64,000 bases of DNA from Actinoalloteichus fjordicus (GTDB lineage: Bacteria > Actinomycetota > Actinomycetes > Mycobacteriales > Pseudonocardiaceae): positions 3,224,001-3,288,000 of the forward strand of contig NZ_CP016076.1 in NCBI RefSeq assembly GCF_001941625.1, written 5' to 3'. A program made the position numbers and the translations under genes. Below are positions 1-9,230 of this stretch, in pieces. Below the pieces are notes generated by a model. That model searched no databases. It was not told the origin of the DNA and worked only from the letters and a program-made list of their open reading frames with translations. Position 1 is the first letter of the stretch. The number at the start of each line of letters is the position of its first letter.

Positions 1-510
1 TGCGAGCCTCGGATGCGACCAGCCGGGGTTGCCGGGATCGCCGTTGAACCTGGCGAGCCACAAGAACACGTCTTCGTCGGCCCAGTCGTCCGGCCGCAGC
101 ACGTTCTGGTACCAGTCGAGGCTGGAGTACACCAGGATCGGCCGGACGTCGGTCGCCTTGCGGAACTCGGCGATGAAGTCACGGGTGACCGCGTCCGCGT
201 CGTCGCGCAGCTCGGCGGCCTCCATGTCGAGCATCGGCAGCAACGAACCCGATTCCAGCAGTCCGTTCTCCTGGAGATGGTGGACGAAATGGGCCACCTG
301 ACCCGCGACTTCGCCCGGCCGGGCGAAGTGGTATCCGCCGGTGGCGATCCCGGCGTCGCGCGCGCCGGGGATGTTCTTCGCCGCCTGCGAGTCGACGTGT
401 CCGGTCGCCTCGGTGACCTTGTGCGAACAGAAGACGATGCCGTCGCCGTGTACGGCATTCCAGTCGTCGACTGCATTCCAATGGGAGATGTCTATCCCGT
501 GGTCGGCCAT
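1..510 (-). CDS. GH25 family muramidase (lysozyme), partial at window edge
   Basis: The reverse strand encodes 170 residues from ATG at 510 and runs off position 1, so the C-terminus is missing. It starts MADHGIDISHWNAV, the usual opening of glycoside hydrolase family 25, whose first catalytic Asp lies in the GIDISHW motif. Further family features are a GGYHFARPGE segment, an MLDMEAAE segment carrying the Asp/Glu pair, and a PILVYSSLDWYQ strand. The family cleaves the MurNAc-GlcNAc bond of peptidoglycan. No signal peptide precedes the catalytic motif, so secretion would need another route, or the enzyme is intracellular or phage-like. The family call is firm; the biological role is not known. 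Confidence 0.85.
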   Translation of the reverse strand, partial: MADHGIDISHWNAVDDWNAVHGDGIVFCSHKVTEATGHVDSQAAKNIPGARDAGIATGGYHFARPGEVAGQVAHFVHHLQENGLLESGSLLPMLDMEAAELRDDADAVTRDFIAEFRKATDVRPILVYSSLDWYQNVLRPDDWADEDVFLWLARFNGDPGNPGWSHPRLA

Positions 511-1779
511 GGCCGGGCCTCTCAATCCTGGTGACGAACATGTACGGCGGCACTCCGGCACGAAGGCTCCGGGGCGCGGACGTGCTCGGCCGTCCGCGCG
601 GCGGGGCGAGATCAAGGCGAGTCGGACCGCGAACCACGCCGAAGCGCGACAAGGCAGGGCCGCGACGGACCGGTGCACTTCTCGTATGCGGCGCACCTGG
701 TCGCCGCCGTCGCCGTTGTCGCCTACCTTCAGATCTCGAATCCGACCACCGGGCCGGAATGTCACTGATTGCAACGATTGTGTAACTGTGGAGCAAAGTC
801 AACGGCGTGCCTCGGAATTGACCCGAGAGTGGCGGCGTGCGGCTGCGGTGGTTACGGCGCGTATTTTTCCGGTGCGGAATCGACGGCATTCTCGACTGCT
901 TCGCCGACAATCAAGGCATCGCCGGTTCGGGTGACGCACCGAGTGCGGGGTGACCGTGGCACTCGTCCACTGGGCATTGCAGACCCTCGGCACACCGCGT
1001 GCCCGTCATGAGCAAGCCTCGGCGGCCGCCCGGTCGAGCGCCGAACCTGCCGGGGCAGGTGCGGCGACCTTCGGGCACCGGCGATCGCTCTGCTGCTCCT
1101 CGCACCGTGATGTCGTTGGCCGCTCGGGCCGGGGCATGTCCGCCGGTCGACGTGGGTGCAGGGGTGGTCCGTCCCCGTCGAGGGTGATCGGACGGCGTCG
1201 TCGAGCCGGCGTCCCCGCTCGGGCCGAGGTGTGGACTCGACGTCGATTCATGCCGTGGTCCGACGGATTCACCGACCCCGTCGTGTCGTGCCGTCTCGTT
1301 CGGGCCTTCGTCGGACCCGCAGGCCGTCCGGCGGCATCCTCGATTCACGTCGGCGCGGCTGAATTCCCGTTCCCCGCCGTATGCTGCGGAATTCGCATGC
1401 GCTGATGGCAATTCCTGAATCGGAGCGGGCTCCGGCGACGCACCGCCGATGTCGCCGACCACGCCCTCTTCGGTGATCAGTCGGTGTCATACCGTAGCGA
1501 GGCGCTCGTCGAGAAGTAGATTCCTCGACCAACCATCGACGCCAGTGCGCGAGGCAGACAGATTGGGACGTCGCAGCAGGTCATGCCGACCACGGCCCAT
1601 CGCACCCGGTGACATTCGGGCCGCCCTGGGACGACGACGTGTATTCGTGAGCCATGAACCCGAGTCGATATCGCGGGTTCTGCATATGACACACGAATAT
1701 GACCTATGGCACCGTGTCGAGGACAGAAAGGCGGAGCAGCCGTGAGGATGGGTTCCGATTCGGACGGGAATGAGGCGAC
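511..1779. other. 1.27-kb intergenic region without a recognisable gene
   Basis: All open frames here are Arg/Pro/Ser-rich and resemble GC-driven chance translations. None has a domain I recognise or a good ribosome binding site. The last 100 bases are more AT-rich and hold an imperfect inverted repeat, CATAT (1683-1687) and ATATG (1697-1701), which could be part of the promoter/operator of the MFS gene at 1780. Confidence 0.5.
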
Positions 1780-3114
1780 ATGGTGCTGACCACCGGCACG
1801 TCGTCCGCCGCCGCCCGGCAGACGGACACAGGGACTGCGATCGACGACGCGGCGGAGCCCTCCGGCGGGGCGGCCCCGGACGAGACGAGCCCGCAGTCGG
1901 CATCGTCGCTCTCGGAGGTCCCCGGCGATCTGCGCATGGCAGGCCTGTTGTGGCCGGTGCTGGTGGCCTCGGCCGTCAGTCTGCTGCCCTTCACCGTGTT
2001 CAGCACCTATCTGGTGGCCATCGCGGCGCACTCCGACAGCAGCGTTGCGGCCATGGGCGGGCTGCGGGGGCTCGGCGGGCTGGCCTCGCTGGTGGTCGGC
2101 GCACTGCTCGCACCCTTGATCGACCGGATTCCTCGGGACCTCGCGGCGGCGGGAGCCCTCGGGCTGCTGGGGCTGTCGGCGGCGCTGGGCGCGGTCGGTC
2201 ACTTCCTCGCGCTGGCGGCCTTCTGCTTCCTCATCGGGGCGGCGACCTCCGTGTTGAGTCCCGCGCTGGCCACGGCGGCGGCCGATCGGTTCGCCGCCGA
2301 TGCGGCCTCCGGGCGGGCCGCGACGCTGGTGACCGCCACCCAGTCGCTGGCCGCGATGCTCGCCGCGCCGCTGGTGGTCGCACCGGGGCTGCTCTGGGGC
2401 TGGCAGGGCAATCTGCTGGCCGTCGCCGTGATCTCGCTGCTGCTGGCCTGCCTGTTCCTGGTGCGGTCGCGCCGCAGCAGGCAGCCTGTCGAGGTCCGGC
2501 CGCGACTCGGCTACCTCGCCTCCTTCCGCGCGCTGGCCGCCATCCCCGGTGCCGTGCCGCTGCTGCTGATCGCGGCCCTGCGCACGGCGGCCTTCATGGG
2601 CTACCTGGCCTATCTCGCGCCGTTCTACGCCGAGCGGTTCGCGCTGGAACCGGGCCCGTTCGCGTTCGTCTGGACCCTCAGCGGTGCCGCGTTCTTCGTG
2701 GGGAACCTCTTCACCGGGCGACTGGCGAACCGGATCGGTTCCCGACTTGCTGCCGAACGGCTGCTCGCGGGCGGACTGCTGATCGCGTTCCTGGCCATGG
2801 CCGGCTTCTACCTGACGCGGTCGCTGCCTGCGGCTCTCCTGCTGACCGGGCTGCTCGGAGCAGCGCACGCCGTCGTCGCCGCGTGCGTGGTCAGTCTCCT
2901 GGTCCGCCGCTGTCCGGCCCTGCGCGGCACGGCCCTCACGATCAACGCGGCAGGCATGAGCCTGGGCGTCTTCGTCGGTGCCGCCCTCGGCGGTGCCGGC
3001 CTCGGACTGGCGGGCTATCCGGGCGTCGGCGTGGTGCTGGGCGGCCTGACGCTGATCGCCTTCGTGATCAGCCTGCGGGTGCGGTCGGCGGAACCGGCGT
3101 CCTCCTCCCGATGA
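1780..3114 (+). CDS. MFS transporter
   Basis: A 444-residue integral membrane protein with a hydrophilic Ala/Ser-rich N-terminal extension of about 45 residues, followed by roughly 12 hydrophobic segments from LLWPVLVASAVSLLPF onward. The pattern is that of a major facilitator superfamily single-subunit transporter. A short basic loop near residues 105-112 (IDRIPRD) sits at the usual place of the TM2-TM3 signature. GAGG lies a few bases upstream of ATG 1780. It stands alone, with the next gene convergent. The substrate cannot be told from sequence; the family includes drug and sugar exporters. Confidence 0.85.
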   Translation: MVLTTGTSSAAARQTDTGTAIDDAAEPSGGAAPDETSPQSASSLSEVPGDLRMAGLLWPVLVASAVSLLPFTVFSTYLVAIAAHSDSSVAAMGGLRGLGGLASLVVGALLAPLIDRIPRDLAAAGALGLLGLSAALGAVGHFLALAAFCFLIGAATSVLSPALATAAADRFAADAASGRAATLVTATQSLAAMLAAPLVVAPGLLWGWQGNLLAVAVISLLLACLFLVRSRRSRQPVEVRPRLGYLASFRALAAIPGAVPLLLIAALRTAAFMGYLAYLAPFYAERFALEPGPFAFVWTLSGAAFFVGNLFTGRLANRIGSRLAAERLLAGGLLIAFLAMAGFYLTRSLPAALLLTGLLGAAHAVVAACVVSLLVRRCPALRGTALTINAAGMSLGVFVGAALGGAGLGLAGYPGVGVVLGGLTLIAFVISLRVRSAEPASSSR

Positions 3115-3152
3115 CACTCGCACCCGTCGTCGGGGCGTGAACCCAGGGCGGA

Positions 3153-3187
3153 GTCCGGAGATCGGCGCTGCGTGACGGCCTCCGGAC
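3153..3187. terminator. candidate bidirectional hairpin between convergent genes
   Basis: GTCCGGAG (3153-3160) pairs with CTCCGGAC (3180-3187) around a 19-base loop, between the ends of the MFS gene (3114) and otnC (3231). No U-tract follows. Confidence 0.4.
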
Positions 3188-3230
3188 CGCCCAGGCTCAC
3201 TCGAATCGCCTGCTCATCGGCGGCTCGCAC

Positions 3231-3887
3231 TCACCCGACGTGGGTCCACGGCGACTGGTAGCGCTCGGTCAGCTCGCGGACCTCGGCGGGCTCCAGGGTC
3301 CGGGGCGGCCGGGCGCCCAACGCCAGCAGCAGGCGTGCGGTCTCCTCGATCTCGATCGCCATCGCGACCGCGCGGTCCATGCTCGCCCCGCCGACGACCG
3401 GCCCGTGGTTCTGCAGCAGCACGGCACGGAACGGGAACGTCAGCGACTCGATGCCCAGCGCCTGGTCCTGATCGCCCGGTGCGGCATAGGGGATCAGTGG
3501 CAGCTGGCCGACGTTCATCACGAAGTAGGGCGTGATCGGCGGCATCGCACTGTGCTGCGACCAGGCGGGCAGACACGAGTAGGCGGCGGCGTGCGTCGAG
3601 TGCAGGTGCACCACGGCCCGCACCTCGGGATCGCGACGGTAGAGGGCCTGGTGCAGCGGGAACTCCTTGGACGCCTTCGGACCCGCCACATGCGCCCGGT
3701 CCGCCGGGCTGCCCAGGTCCAGCACGGACAGCTCGTCGACCGACAACGCGCCGAGGGAGACCCCGGTGGGGCTCATGTGAATCCGGTCGTCCTCCCGGAT
3801 GCTGAGGTTGCCGGAGGTGCCGGGGCTGAGCCCGAGTGCGTCCAGCCGTCGACCGGCGTCGACGAGGGCGTGGCGGTGGTCGGTCAC
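3231..3887 (-). CDS. otnC: 3-oxo-tetronate 4-phosphate decarboxylase (class II aldolase family)
   Basis: A 218-residue class II aldolase/adducin protein. The GTSGNLSIR motif (about residues 23-31) and the HLHSTHAAA metal-binding motif (about 94-102) are clear, with further conserved residues in LLQNHGPVVGG. Next to a DUF1537 kinase, this family is known to act as OtnC, decarboxylating 3-oxo-tetronate 4-phosphate to dihydroxyacetone phosphate. Its start overlaps the end of otnK by four bases (ATGA), so the two are probably translationally coupled. General family alternatives are L-fuculose-phosphate or ribulose-phosphate aldolases/epimerases, but the kinase neighbour makes OtnC the better call. 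Confidence 0.85.
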   Translation of the reverse strand: MTDHRHALVDAGRRLDALGLSPGTSGNLSIREDDRIHMSPTGVSLGALSVDELSVLDLGSPADRAHVAGPKASKEFPLHQALYRRDPEVRAVVHLHSTHAAAYSCLPAWSQHSAMPPITPYFVMNVGQLPLIPYAAPGDQDQALGIESLTFPFRAVLLQNHGPVVGGASMDRAVAMAIEIEETARLLLALGARPPRTLEPAEVRELTERYQSPWTHVG

Positions 3888-5155
3888 GCGAGTCGCTCCC
3901 AGCTTGAGGTGAAGATGTCCTCGTCACCGAAGTTCCCGGACTTCAGCGCGAGATTGACGACGGCGCCCGCGCGGGTGGTGCCCGCCGCCCACGAGACGCC
4001 GGGGGAGAGGGGCGCGCCGAGTCGGAGGCGGGTGACCTCCAACGCGGTGAGCACCGTCCCGGAGGTCTCGCCGCCCGCGACGACCAGCCTGCCCATGCCG
4101 TGCTCGGCGAAGAGCGTGGCGCAGCGGCCCAGCGCACGTTCGACCAGTACGGAGGCGGGCTCTCCGCCGTCGGATGGCGGTGGTTCGACGTCGGCGAGCG
4201 AGTCGACCGCGTAGACGAGCACGGGCCGCAGGGCGTCCTCGGCCCAGCGGGCGCGGGCCCACTCGACGACGGCGGCGACCTCGGCGTCCAGGTCGGCCCG
4301 CAGCGCGCTCAAGTTGAGCTTCCACCAGGGCAGTCGATCTCTGGCGTGGGCCACTTGGGCGCGCGTCGCGGCCGAGGCGCTGCCCGCGAGGACGGCGCGG
4401 TGGCCGTCGACGACCGGGATCAGCGCGGCCTGCCGGGCGGGCTCGCCCGCGCGATCCGCCTGCGCCAGGCCCAGCGCCAGACCGGAGCCGCCGGTGATCA
4501 ACGGCAGGTCACGAGTGGCCTCGGCGATGGTGCGGAGGTCGTCGTCGTCGATCGCGTCGACCACCACCAGCGGCCTCCCGGCGGCGAACTCCGCATCGAG
4601 GGCGGCCCGCAGGGCGGCCGGTCCGCGCCGGACCACCTGGTGGAACACCTCGCCGACGGCGTGTCGGGTCTGCGGTTCGAGGAGCAGTCGCACGCGGGAC
4701 TCGGTCATCGGCGTCAGCGGGTGGTGTCGCATGGAGCTGTCGTCGAGCAGTTCGGACCCGACGAACAGTCGCCCCTGGTAGACGGTCCGCTCGGTGTCGG
4801 GGAAGGCGGGCACGATGACCGTGCCCGGCGCGTCGAGGTCGGCGAGCAGTGCGTCGACGACGGGGCCGATGTTGCCCTGCGGCGTGGAGTCGAAGGTCGA
4901 GCAGTACTTGTCGTAGATCCGTTCGCAGCCGAGTTCGCGCAGGGCTCGCAGCGCCGCCCTCGCGGTGGTCACGGCCTCGGTGACCTCGGCGGTGCGGGTC
5001 TTCACCGCGATCACCACGGCGTCGACGTCGGCGGGCAGGTCCTCACCCGACGGGACGCCCAACGTCACCACCGTGCGCAGGCCGCGCGCGACGAGGTTGG
5101 TGGCGAGGTCGGTCGCGCCGGTGAAGTCGTCGGCAATGCCGCCCAGCACGGGCAT
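3884..5155 (-). CDS. otnK: 3-oxo-tetronate kinase (DUF1537 / four-carbon acid sugar kinase)
   Basis: A 423-residue protein starting MPVLGGIADDFTGATD; ADDFTGA is the hallmark of the N-terminal sugar-binding domain of the DUF1537 kinase family. The KYCSTFDSTPQGNIG segment (about residues 88-102) and the C-terminal GGETSGTVL nucleotide-binding segment are also typical. The family phosphorylates 3-oxo-tetronates at O4, giving the substrate of OtnC. The internal ATG at 5155 was chosen over an upstream in-frame ATG because AAGGAGG precedes it at normal spacing. It is the first gene of the otnK-otnC unit, divergent from the SAF dehydrogenase. Whether the substrate comes from erythronate or threonate is not visible. 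Confidence 0.88.
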   Translation of the reverse strand: MPVLGGIADDFTGATDLATNLVARGLRTVVTLGVPSGEDLPADVDAVVIAVKTRTAEVTEAVTTARAALRALRELGCERIYDKYCSTFDSTPQGNIGPVVDALLADLDAPGTVIVPAFPDTERTVYQGRLFVGSELLDDSSMRHHPLTPMTESRVRLLLEPQTRHAVGEVFHQVVRRGPAALRAALDAEFAAGRPLVVVDAIDDDDLRTIAEATRDLPLITGGSGLALGLAQADRAGEPARQAALIPVVDGHRAVLAGSASAATRAQVAHARDRLPWWKLNLSALRADLDAEVAAVVEWARARWAEDALRPVLVYAVDSLADVEPPPSDGGEPASVLVERALGRCATLFAEHGMGRLVVAGGETSGTVLTALEVTRLRLGAPLSPGVSWAAGTTRAGAVVNLALKSGNFGDEDIFTSSWERLA

Positions 5156-5372
5156 ACGACCTCCTTGGTCTGTCGTGAACGGGGCGGATCGTGGCGTCAC
5201 CCGCAACCCACCGCCCGGATGTGAAGAAATGATACATAGGTTGACTTGGCTGTGAATCCAAGGTTAGTTTGCGTCCGTTGTTGCGTCGTGGCAGCAGTCT
5301 CACGGGTCTGTGTACGCCGCGAAGGTCCACTCCCACTCGGGTCACGGCGACCGGGCAAGCACAGGAGAACCC
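5156..5372. promoter_or_regulatory. divergent promoter region of the tetronate locus
   Basis: This 217-bp spacer separates otnK (left) from the SAF dehydrogenase gene (right) and has an AT-rich core at 5221-5270. Rightward, TTGACT (5241-5246) and TTAGTT (5264-5269) are 17 bases apart. Leftward, TATCAT reads on the reverse strand at about 5228-5233 with TTCACA 16 bases upstream. The DeoR-type regulator at 8383 is the natural candidate to bind here. These are by-eye matches only. Confidence 0.45.
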
Positions 5373-6755
5373 ATGAATCACGAGCTGCTGTTCGCGTCGG
5401 CGGTCGAGAAGACCGTCACCTTCGCCCTCACGGGTGCCAAGGGCGGCTTCGCCCGCACGCTGCTGGCCCAGTCCCGCGTGATGCCGGGACTCACGCCGTC
5501 AGTGCTGTGCGACCTGGACGTGCCGGGGCTGCGTGCGCTGTGCCTGGAACTCGGGTTCGTCGAGGCGGACCTCGTCGTCGCCGAGGACCCCGCCGAGGTC
5601 GGCGCCGCCGTGGCACGTGGTGCGGTGGCCCTGGTCGACGACGTCGCACTGCTGACGGCCGCCCGTTACGACATCCTCGTGGAGGCCACCGGGAACCCCG
5701 CCATCGGTCATGCCGCCGCCAGGGCGGCCCTGACCGACGGCCGACACGTCGCCATGGTCAGCAAAGAGGTCGACTCGGTGGCAGGCGTCGCACTGGCGGC
5801 CCTCGCCGAGCGCAACGGCCTCGTTTACACCACCGCCGACGGCGACCAGCCCGCCAACCTCATCGGCCTGCACAGCTGGGCGCGGGTGCTCGGTCTGGAG
5901 ATCGTCGCCGTCGGGAAGTCCGGGGAGTACGACCTCGTCTTCGATCCCGCCACCGGGAGCGTCACACAGCTGGACGAGACCGTCGCCGCCCCGGCCCTCG
6001 GCGAGCTGCTCAGCCTGGGCGACGACGTCCCCGCCACCCTGGCCGCCAGGGCTGAGGCGGTGGCCGCGCTCCAGCGCAGCGCCACCGCCGACCACTGCGA
6101 GATGTCGGTGGTGGCCAACAGCACCGGCTGCGTCCCCGACGTGGAGGCGCTGCACTACCCGGTGGTCCGCACCGCCGAGTTGGCCGACGTCTACGCGCTG
6201 CGTGAGGACGGCGGCATCCTGCATCGGTCAGGAGTCGTCGACGTCTTCAGCGCACTGCGGCTGCCCGGCGAGGCCAGCTTCGCGGGCGGCGTGTTCGCGG
6301 TCGTCCGGACGCACGACCCGGTCACCTGGGCCACCCTGGCCCAGAAGGGTCACGTTCTCAGCAGGAACGGGCGTTATGCGTGCGTCTACCTGCCCTATCA
6401 CCTGATGGGCGTCGAGACGCCCATCACCCTCCTCTCGGCGGTATTGCACGGCCGTCCCTCCGGCGGCGCCGCCCCCCGGCAGCACGCCGTGCTCGCGGGC
6501 CGGGCGCGGCAGCCGCTGGCCGCAGGCACCGTCCTGACCATGGGGGGGCACCACCACGACGTCGACGGCGTCGCCGCCGTGCTCCTGTCGGGCGACCAGG
6601 CCCCGGCGGACACCGCACCCCTCTACCTCGCGGCGGGGGCGACCCTCTCCCGTGACGTCGCCGAGGGCGAACTGATCACCCTCGACGACCTGACCGGTCA
6701 CGACGAGGACCTCCTCGCGGCCTGGCACGACGGACTGGCCGTCAGCGGCCGCTGA
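5373..6755 (+). CDS. homoserine dehydrogenase-like oxidoreductase with SAF domain
   Basis: A 460-residue protein. The N-terminal half is a Rossmann fold with GAKGGFAR near residue 21, then VEATGNP and MVSKEVDS segments as in homoserine-dehydrogenase-like NAD(P)-binding proteins. The C-terminal 80 or so residues (PLAAGTVLTMGG ... LAAGATLSRDVAEGELITLDD) form a SAF-type domain as in sugar-acid dehydratases and antifreeze-like proteins. Start ATG 5373 was chosen for AGGAG five bases upstream. It lies between the otnK-otnC unit and the gntP permease, so I infer an oxidoreductase or isomerase step that makes the 3-oxo acid used by OtnK. No other dehydrogenase of that pathway (LtnD- or DenD-like) is in the locus. 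The exact reaction is unknown to me. Confidence 0.75.
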   Translation: MNHELLFASAVEKTVTFALTGAKGGFARTLLAQSRVMPGLTPSVLCDLDVPGLRALCLELGFVEADLVVAEDPAEVGAAVARGAVALVDDVALLTAARYDILVEATGNPAIGHAAARAALTDGRHVAMVSKEVDSVAGVALAALAERNGLVYTTADGDQPANLIGLHSWARVLGLEIVAVGKSGEYDLVFDPATGSVTQLDETVAAPALGELLSLGDDVPATLAARAEAVAALQRSATADHCEMSVVANSTGCVPDVEALHYPVVRTAELADVYALREDGGILHRSGVVDVFSALRLPGEASFAGGVFAVVRTHDPVTWATLAQKGHVLSRNGRYACVYLPYHLMGVETPITLLSAVLHGRPSGGAAPRQHAVLAGRARQPLAAGTVLTMGGHHHDVDGVAAVLLSGDQAPADTAPLYLAAGATLSRDVAEGELITLDDLTGHDEDLLAAWHDGLAVSGR

Positions 6756-6980
6756 TCATGACGACGACAGCGGACCGAGGACCGCGGCGCAGCCCGCGTC
6801 TGCTTACCGCCCGGAGCGCGACCCGCCCTCCCATCGTGATCGAGGGCGAGCGCCAGGCCTCGGCCGCGCCCACCGCGCAGGCCGGGACCATCGCCCGGCC
6901 GACTCCACCACCGTGCATCTCCGTCGAGCCGATCCCCCGCACAGCGGCAGCGGATCACCGACACACTCGAAAGGCGACCC

Positions 6981-8342
6981 ATGTCCGACGTCTACACGCT
7001 GGTGGCGTTCGGCACCGCGATTCTCGTTCTGGTGCTGTTGATCGCCCGCTTCAAGGTCCATCCGGTGCCGACGCTGTTCATCATCGTCACGGCGCTGGGT
7101 CTGGCGCTGGGCATGGGCGGGCTCGGCACCATCGAGATCATCACCGAGGGCTTCGGCTCGACGCTGGCCAGCGTCGGCCTGCTGGTGATCTTCGGCTGTG
7201 TGCTCGGCAAGATGCTCGAACTCGGCGGCGCCGCGCTGCGCATCACCGAGGAGGCCGAGCGGCTGCTCCCCGGTAAGAAGCTGCCCTGGGGCATCGCGCT
7301 GGCCTCGATGGTCATCGGAATCCCGTTGATCGCAGATACCGTCGTTCTCATGCTCATCCCGATCGTCTCGGTGATGGCGCACAGAACCGGCATCTCGATG
7401 ATGAAGCTCGGCCCGATCCTCTACATCGGCGCCTACGTTTTCACCTCCACGATGCCGCCCGGTCCCGGCCCGCTCGCCGCGACCTCGCTGCTCGGCGTCG
7501 AGATCGGCCAGGCGTTGCTGTGGGGCTTCGTCGTCGGCTTCCCCGGCATCCTCGTCGCCACCTTCTACCTGCTGCGCACGAAGACCCACGTGGACCCCAA
7601 GCCGGAGTATGTCGACGATCTGGACCTCGGCGCCGCGGGATCGGGCGGCTCCGGCGGGGGCGTCGACACGAAGCCGAAGACCAGCCTGACGCTGTCGCTG
7701 ATCCCCGTCCTGTTCCCGATCTCGATCATCATTTTGGCGTCGTTCCTGGTGCCGGTGCTGGGCGAGGAGTCGACCGGCGGGCAGGTCCTCGGCTTCCTGG
7801 GCGAGCCCGTCGTCGCGCTGTTCCTGGGCTGTATCTCCGCGCTGCCGCTGTTCGGCCGTCGCTGGCACAGCAAGGAGGTGCTCTCCGACGTCTTCGAGCA
7901 GGGCCTCAAGCTCGCGGCCATGCCGATCGCGGTGACCGGCGTCGGCGGGGCGCTGGCCCAGATCATCCGGGCCACCGGCGTCGCCGAGAGCATCGCGGGC
8001 GGGATCGAGACGGTGGGGATCTCGCCGATCTTCGTGCCGTTCCTCGTCGCGGCGGCGGTCTGCACGATCACCGGCTCCAACATTCTCGGCGTCATGACGG
8101 CGGCGGCGATCATGCAGCCGCTGATCGAGAGCCTCGGCCTGTCGCCGTTGGCGGTCTACCTGGCCTGCGCCACCGGGGCGCAGATCATGAAGCACGCCAA
8201 TTCCTCCGGATTCTGGGTCACCACCACGCTGTCGAACATGACGGTGGGACAGGGCATCAAGTCGATCGGTGTCGCCTCGCTGCTCTCGGGGATCACCGGA
8301 TTCATCGTGCTGAACGTCCTGCTGGCTCTGGGAGCGGTCTGA
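6981..8342 (+). CDS. GntP family gluconate/sugar-acid:H+ symporter
   Basis: A 453-residue polytopic membrane protein with GntP-type features: an N-terminal LIARFKVHPVPTLFI segment, GSTLASVGLLVIFGCVLGKMLE, a conserved TSTMPPGPGPLAA segment, and a C-terminal ATGAQIMKHANSSGFWV stretch. GntP proteins import gluconate and related sugar acids with protons. GAAAGG lies just upstream of ATG 6981. It sits 225 bp after the SAF dehydrogenase and 40 bp before the DeoR gene in the same direction, so it is the likely uptake system for the tetronate (erythronate/threonate-type) substrate of this locus. Confidence 0.9.
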   Translation: MSDVYTLVAFGTAILVLVLLIARFKVHPVPTLFIIVTALGLALGMGGLGTIEIITEGFGSTLASVGLLVIFGCVLGKMLELGGAALRITEEAERLLPGKKLPWGIALASMVIGIPLIADTVVLMLIPIVSVMAHRTGISMMKLGPILYIGAYVFTSTMPPGPGPLAATSLLGVEIGQALLWGFVVGFPGILVATFYLLRTKTHVDPKPEYVDDLDLGAAGSGGSGGGVDTKPKTSLTLSLIPVLFPISIIILASFLVPVLGEESTGGQVLGFLGEPVVALFLGCISALPLFGRRWHSKEVLSDVFEQGLKLAAMPIAVTGVGGALAQIIRATGVAESIAGGIETVGISPIFVPFLVAAAVCTITGSNILGVMTAAAIMQPLIESLGLSPLAVYLACATGAQIMKHANSSGFWVTTTLSNMTVGQGIKSIGVASLLSGITGFIVLNVLLALGAV

Positions 8343-8360
8343 CGGTCCCTGTACCGTCAG
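8339..8360 (+). terminator. hairpin between gntP and the DeoR gene
   Basis: CTGACGGT (8339-8346) and ACCGTCAG (8353-8360) form a perfect 8-bp stem with a 6-base loop, taking in the gntP stop codon. It may reduce read-through into, or process, the downstream regulator message. Confidence 0.5.
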
Positions 8361-8382
8361 GCACGCGAGGGAGGTCTCGATC

Positions 8383-9177
8383 ATGGCCGAGGAGACGCCG
8401 TTGATCCCGGATCAGCGACGTGAACTGCTGCTCAAGCACCTGCGGGGTCAGATGGTGCTCAGCGTGCATCAGCTCACCGAGATCCTCGGGGTGTCGCACA
8501 TGACGGTGCGTCGCGACATCGCCGCCCTGGAACGGGAAGGTCGGGCGTTCTCGGTTCCGGGCGGCGTGCGGATCGCCAGTCAGGTCCGTCAGGAGCCGAG
8601 CTTCGTCGACAAGTCGATGACCGAGCGACCGCAGAAGCTCGCCATGGCCCGCGAGGCCGCTCGGCTCCTGCGGGACGACGCCACGGTCTACCTGGACGCG
8701 GGGACGACCATGCTCGCGATGGTGCCCCACGTCCTAGAGCACACGGGGATGACGGTGGTGACCAACGACTTCTCCGTGGTTGACGCGCTGGTGGGCTGCA
8801 CGGAGGTCGAGCTGATCCACGTCGGCGGGCGGATCGAGCATGCCAACCGGTCCAGCGTGGGCCGGCTGGCCGCCAGGACGCTCGAACAGCTCTCGTTGGA
8901 CCTGGCGTTCATCTCCACGAGTTCCTGGGATCTTCAGCGGGGCGTCACGACGCCCTCGTCCGCGAAGGTGGAGGTCAAGCGCGCTGCGATGGCGGCGGCC
9001 TCTGGCTCCGTGCTGGTGGCGGGCAGCCCGAAGTACGGCACCTACGGCATGTATCGGATCGCCGGTCTGCGGGACTTCGACGCGATCATCACCGACGACG
9101 GCCTGGCCGAGGCCGCGGCCGAGGGCATCCGGGACCTGGGCATCGAACTGGCGCTGACGGCACCGGGCGGCGAGTGA
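8383..9177 (+). CDS. DeoR/GlpR family transcriptional regulator
   Basis: A 264-residue DeoR-family protein. The N-terminal winged helix-turn-helix reads QLTEILGVSHMTVRRDIAALEREG (about residues 27-50). The C-terminal DeoR effector domain shows YLDAGTTMLAMVPH, VTNDFSVVDAL and VGGRIEHANRSSVG, the sugar-phosphate-binding pattern. GGGAGG precedes ATG 8383. These proteins usually respond to a phosphorylated sugar intermediate. Its place at the end of the tetronate locus suggests it controls the divergent otnK/SAF promoter, with a phosphorylated tetronate as inducer; that is inference. Confidence 0.88.
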   Translation: MAEETPLIPDQRRELLLKHLRGQMVLSVHQLTEILGVSHMTVRRDIAALEREGRAFSVPGGVRIASQVRQEPSFVDKSMTERPQKLAMAREAARLLRDDATVYLDAGTTMLAMVPHVLEHTGMTVVTNDFSVVDALVGCTEVELIHVGGRIEHANRSSVGRLAARTLEQLSLDLAFISTSSWDLQRGVTTPSSAKVEVKRAAMAAASGSVLVAGSPKYGTYGMYRIAGLRDFDAIITDDGLAEAAAEGIRDLGIELALTAPGGE

Positions 9178-9182
9178 GTCCC

Positions 9183-9220
9183 CGCGCGGGCGGCCGGTGT
9201 GCAGTCCGGCCGCCCGCGCG
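9183..9220. terminator. strong bidirectional terminator hairpin
   Basis: A perfect 15-bp GC-rich stem (9183-9197 with 9206-9220) and 8-base loop, between the convergent DeoR gene (ends 9177) and GNAT gene (ends 9231). Confidence 0.75.
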
Positions 9221-9230
9221 TCGACGCCGC

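Noticed and set aside
511-1779. Several overlapping frames of 60-240 codons that might be a gene in the large gap
   Set aside because: None shows a domain, a ribosome binding site or normal amino-acid composition. They overlap one another on both strands.
1477-3123. A 548-codon reverse frame over the MFS gene
   Set aside because: It is Arg/Gln/Gly-rich and antisense to a clear 12-helix transporter.
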